This document shows, piece after piece, positions 6,066 through 8,596 of a stretch of DNA of 8,596 nt. Numbering within the stretch: the first letter of the stretch is position 1; every line of letters starts with the position of its first letter. The translations under genes were made by a program, and so were the position numbers. This DNA comes from an uncultured Rhodospirillaceae bacterium (GTDB taxonomy: Bacteria > Pseudomonadota > Alphaproteobacteria > Thalassobaculales > Thalassobaculaceae). The notes under the pieces were generated by a model, which worked only from the letters and a program-made list of their open reading frames with translations, did not search any database and was not told the origin of the DNA. Location: NCBI GenBank assembly GCA_937891725.1, contig CALAHL010000042.1, positions 1-8,596 on the forward strand, written 5' to 3'.

Positions 6066-7022
6066 TCAATGCTCGGTGCGTTCGTATTCCGGCATCTGCA
6101 GGCCGCTTTCGTCCTGCTCTTCATCCCCGCCTCGGCGCACGCCGGTGTACAGCAACAGCGGAACCGCCACGAACAGCGAGGAATAAGTTCCCACCACGAT
6201 GCCCCAGATCAGCGCCAGCGCGAAATCCGCCAGCACCGGGCCACCAAAGAAGTAGATTGCGAACAGGGCGAGCAAGGTGGTGCCCGACGTCATCACGGTG
6301 CGCGACAGGGTCTCGTTGTTCGACAGATCCAGCAGATCCGCGAGTTCCATCGTCTTGTACCGCCGCAGGTTCTCACGCACCCGGTCGAAGATCACCACCG
6401 TGTCGTTGATCGAGTAGCCGGCAATCGTCAGAACGGCGGCGACGGTTGCCAGGTTGAACTCGTGCTGGATCAGCGCAAACAGGCCGATTGTCGTTACGAC
6501 GTCATGGACCAGCGCCGCGATGGCCGCCAGGCTGAACTGCCATTCGAACCGGAACCAGACATAGACCAGGATAGACAGCAGCGCCAAGACAACCGCCCAG
6601 ATCCCCGCCTCGATCAGTTCCGCCCCCACCGTCGGGCCGACGAACTCGGTCCGGCGGTACTCGACGCTGTCTCCAAGCGTGGATTTGATCTTGTCTATCG
6701 CGGCAATCTGCTCCCGCTCCTCGCCTTCCTGACGCTGCACCCGGATCAGAACCTCGTTCGGCTCGCCAAATTCCTGGATACTCACGTCGCCCAGGCTCAA
6801 GCCGCCCAGTTCCCCGCGAAGTTGGCTTACATCGGCGGGCCCTTCGGTTCGGATCTCGATGACGATGCCGCCCTTGAAATCGATACCGAAATTCAGCCCC
6901 ATCATAGCGACGGACAGAAAAGAACCCAGAACCATCAGCGCCGAGAGGGCGAAGGCGTATTTCCGCAGGCCCGAGAACGGGACCTTGGTATTCCGGGGAA
7001 CGAAGCGTACCGGCTTCAGCAT
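6066..7022 (-). CDS. secF: Protein translocase subunit SecF
   Basis: SecF partners SecD in the inner membrane, using the proton gradient to pull translocating proteins across after SecYEG/SecA and helping membrane protein biogenesis. The 318-residue product, normal for separate SecF, has a first membrane span at about 23-42, then NFGIDFKGG (44-52), the SecF signature. A periplasmic domain (about 55-130) ends at FVGPTVG (127-133). Five more spans follow, with HDVVTT (173-178) and GYSINDTVVIFDR (202-214), the SecF form of the conserved RND transmembrane motif. The tail is charged. I start at ATG 7022 (MLKPVRFVP), with GAGGA (7030-7034) seven bases upstream. The frame stays open to an ATG at 7085, but that would overlap secD by 47 bases and add 21 unconserved residues. 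The secD stop is 16 bases upstream. Confidence 0.97.
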   Translation of the reverse strand: MLKPVRFVPRNTKVPFSGLRKYAFALSALMVLGSFLSVAMMGLNFGIDFKGGIVIEIRTEGPADVSQLRGELGGLSLGDVSIQEFGEPNEVLIRVQRQEGEEREQIAAIDKIKSTLGDSVEYRRTEFVGPTVGAELIEAGIWAVVLALLSILVYVWFRFEWQFSLAAIAALVHDVVTTIGLFALIQHEFNLATVAAVLTIAGYSINDTVVIFDRVRENLRRYKTMELADLLDLSNNETLSRTVMTSGTTLLALFAIYFFGGPVLADFALALIWGIVVGTYSSLFVAVPLLLYTGVRRGGDEEQDESGLQMPEYERTEH

Positions 7023-7038
7023 GGTCGTGTCCTCGTTC

Positions 7039-8589
7039 TCAAATCGGAATGGCGCGGGGTTTGGTCCGGATCGCCCAGATTGCAACGAACATCCGGGTCA
7101 CCATGACGGCGGTGAACATCGACGTGACGATTCCGATCGCGAGCGTGACCGCGAACCCTTTCACCGGCCCGGAGCCGAGCGCAAACAGGAAAATCGCGGC
7201 GAACAGCGTGGTCAGGTTGGAGTCGACGATGGTCGTCAGCGCGCGGCTATAGCCGGCCTCCAGCGCGTTGATCGGGGAGCGACCGTTATCCATCTCCTCC
7301 CGGACCCGTTCGAAGATCAGCACGTTGGCGTCGACTGCCATGCCGACCGTCAGCACAATCCCCGCGATCCCCGGGAGGGTCAGCGTGGCTTGCAGAACCG
7401 AGAGGGCGCCGAGGATCAGCACGATGTTGAAGCCGAGGGCGATCGTGGCGAACACGCCGAACAGCCCATAGGCGACGATCATAAACACCACCACCAGGCT
7501 CATGCCGACGACGGCCGCGACCTTACCTGCCTCAATGGAGTCGGCCCCGAGGCCCGGCCCGACCGTCCGCTCCTCCAAGACCGTCAGCGGCGCCGGCAGG
7601 GCGCCTGCGCGCAGCAGAAGCGCCAGATCCTGGACCTGCTGAACGGTGAACTGTCCGGTGATGATGCCGGAGCCACCCAGGATCGCGGTTTGGATCACCG
7701 GGGCCGAGATCACCTTCCCGTCGAGCACGATCGCGAACGGCCGCCCCACATTGGCGGCCGTCACATCGGCGAACTTGCGGCCGCCGACCGTATCGAAGCG
7801 GAACGAGACCACCGGGCGGTTTTCGCTGAAGGTTCCCTGGGCATCGATCAGGTTCTCACCCGACAGGATCGCCCGACGCTGAACCACATAGGAGGACGGT
7901 CCCTGATCGTCGATCGACGGAACCCGCATGGTCCCGGGCGGCGTCGCACCGGTGGCCGGCGCCGTGGTGTCGACCAGATGAAAGGACAGCTTGGCGGTCT
8001 GCCCGATCAGATCCTTGACCCGCTCCGGATCATCGATCCCGGGCAACTGCACAAGAATCCGGTCATCGCCCTGACGCTGGATCAAGGGTTCGCGGGTGCC
8101 GGTCTCATCGATCCGGCGACGGACGATCCCGATCGACTGCTGAACCGCATTCAGGGCGATTTCCTTAACGGTCTCCTCGGTCGGGGCAATCGTTATCCGG
8201 CTGCCGTCGACCGTGACCACATAGCCCTGATCGAGCCCCCGTGCGATCCGCTCCGCCTCGCTCAGCTCCCCGGGTTCCCGGACGCTGAACACGACGCTCT
8301 CATCACGCAGACCCAGGCCGGTGTATCCGATCCGTGCATCGCGCAGCGCGCGGCGGGCCGAATCCTCGACAGATTCAAGCCGCTCACGAACCAGGGTATT
8401 GGCTCCAACCTCCAGCAGAAGATACGAGCCGCCCTGCAGATCGAGCCCCAGACTGACCTGGCGGCCCGGAACACCGGCCGGCACGTCGCCGAAAGCGTCC
8501 TTTTCCATCAGGTTCGGCGCCGAATAGACCAAGCCGAGCAAGCACACGGCCACCACCAGGAAGATCTTCCAGGCTGGAAACTGCATCAT
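7039..8589 (-). CDS. secD: Protein translocase subunit SecD
   Basis: SecD is the large subunit of the SecDF motor. The 516-residue product matches the length of separate SecD proteins. Membrane span 1 is at about 8-24, followed by SLGLDLQGG (46-54), the SecD signature. The large periplasmic P1 region (about 60-345) includes IGIVRRRIDETGTREP and ILVQLPGI. Five C-terminal spans start near residue 355, with GMAVDANVLIFERVREE (416-432). Asp420 in this motif corresponds to the proton-pathway Asp studied in Thermus SecDF. The start is ATG 8589 or the adjacent ATG 8586; the sequence begins MMQFPAWK, and relatives usually begin with one Met followed by a similar FP-WK stretch. No Shine-Dalgarno can be judged because only seven bases upstream are in the window. 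This is the first visible gene of the five-gene minus-strand operon; its promoter, and possibly yajC, lie beyond the right edge. Confidence 0.97.
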   Translation of the reverse strand: MMQFPAWKIFLVVAVCLLGLVYSAPNLMEKDAFGDVPAGVPGRQVSLGLDLQGGSYLLLEVGANTLVRERLESVEDSARRALRDARIGYTGLGLRDESVVFSVREPGELSEAERIARGLDQGYVVTVDGSRITIAPTEETVKEIALNAVQQSIGIVRRRIDETGTREPLIQRQGDDRILVQLPGIDDPERVKDLIGQTAKLSFHLVDTTAPATGATPPGTMRVPSIDDQGPSSYVVQRRAILSGENLIDAQGTFSENRPVVSFRFDTVGGRKFADVTAANVGRPFAIVLDGKVISAPVIQTAILGGSGIITGQFTVQQVQDLALLLRAGALPAPLTVLEERTVGPGLGADSIEAGKVAAVVGMSLVVVFMIVAYGLFGVFATIALGFNIVLILGALSVLQATLTLPGIAGIVLTVGMAVDANVLIFERVREEMDNGRSPINALEAGYSRALTTIVDSNLTTLFAAIFLFALGSGPVKGFAVTLAIGIVTSMFTAVMVTRMFVAIWAIRTKPRAIPI

Positions 8590-8596
8590 GGTAGGT

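Noticed and set aside
7023..7085. Upstream start for SecF at 7085
   Set aside because: It would add 21 unconserved residues and overlap secD by 47 bases. The ATG at 7022 has a well-placed GAGGA and gives the usual SecF N-terminus.
5550..7106. A 518-codon open frame on the plus strand, opposite secF, the NDUFAF3-like gene and part of the synthase-like gene
   Set aside because: It runs antisense to well-recognised genes, its product is rich in His, Gln and Arg with no recognisable domain, and such long antisense frames are normal in GC-rich DNA.

Overview
The window is GC-rich, densely packed bacterial chromosome. The gene content points to an alphaproteobacterium, probably of the Rhodospirillales type: folate-dependent TrmFO, separate secD and secF genes, and homologues of the mitochondrial complex I assembly factors NDUFAF3 and NDUFAF6. 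Order and genus cannot be settled from the sequence alone. I see no mobile element, CRISPR array, tRNA or rRNA, and no gene-free stretch longer than 163 bases.

Layout. (1) Positions 2-913, plus strand: the last 303 codons of uvrA, cut at the left edge inside the Walker A motif of the second ABC domain. (2) Positions 936-2192, minus strand, convergent with uvrA: a 418-residue protein that I read as a degenerate GGDEF-EAL protein without the usual catalytic residues. (3) Positions 2193-2355: a divergent intergenic region that must hold the promoters of gene 2 and trmFO. (4) Positions 2356-3792, plus strand: trmFO, which makes m5U54 in tRNA. (5) Positions 3803-8589, minus strand: a tight five-gene run, read right to left as secD, secF, an Mth938/NDUFAF3-like gene, a squalene/phytoene-synthase-family gene with intact Asp-rich motifs, and an NDUFAF6-like gene of the same fold without those motifs. 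Gaps are 16 and 24 bases, followed by two 4-base start/stop overlaps (ATGA, then GTGA). The run therefore looks like one operon whose promoter lies beyond the right edge, where yajC is often found.

How the genes fit together. SecD and SecF drive proton-coupled late steps of Sec export and help membrane protein biogenesis. The NDUFAF3-like and NDUFAF6-like proteins are relatives of mitochondrial factors needed to build the early membrane-facing module of respiratory complex I. Their coupling to secDF suggests a membrane-protein or complex I assembly module with bacterial ancestry. The most interesting points are this module, the side-by-side pair of a motif-intact and a motif-less prenyl-synthase-fold protein, and the degenerate GGDEF-EAL protein. 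I found no clearly new system; the rest is housekeeping.
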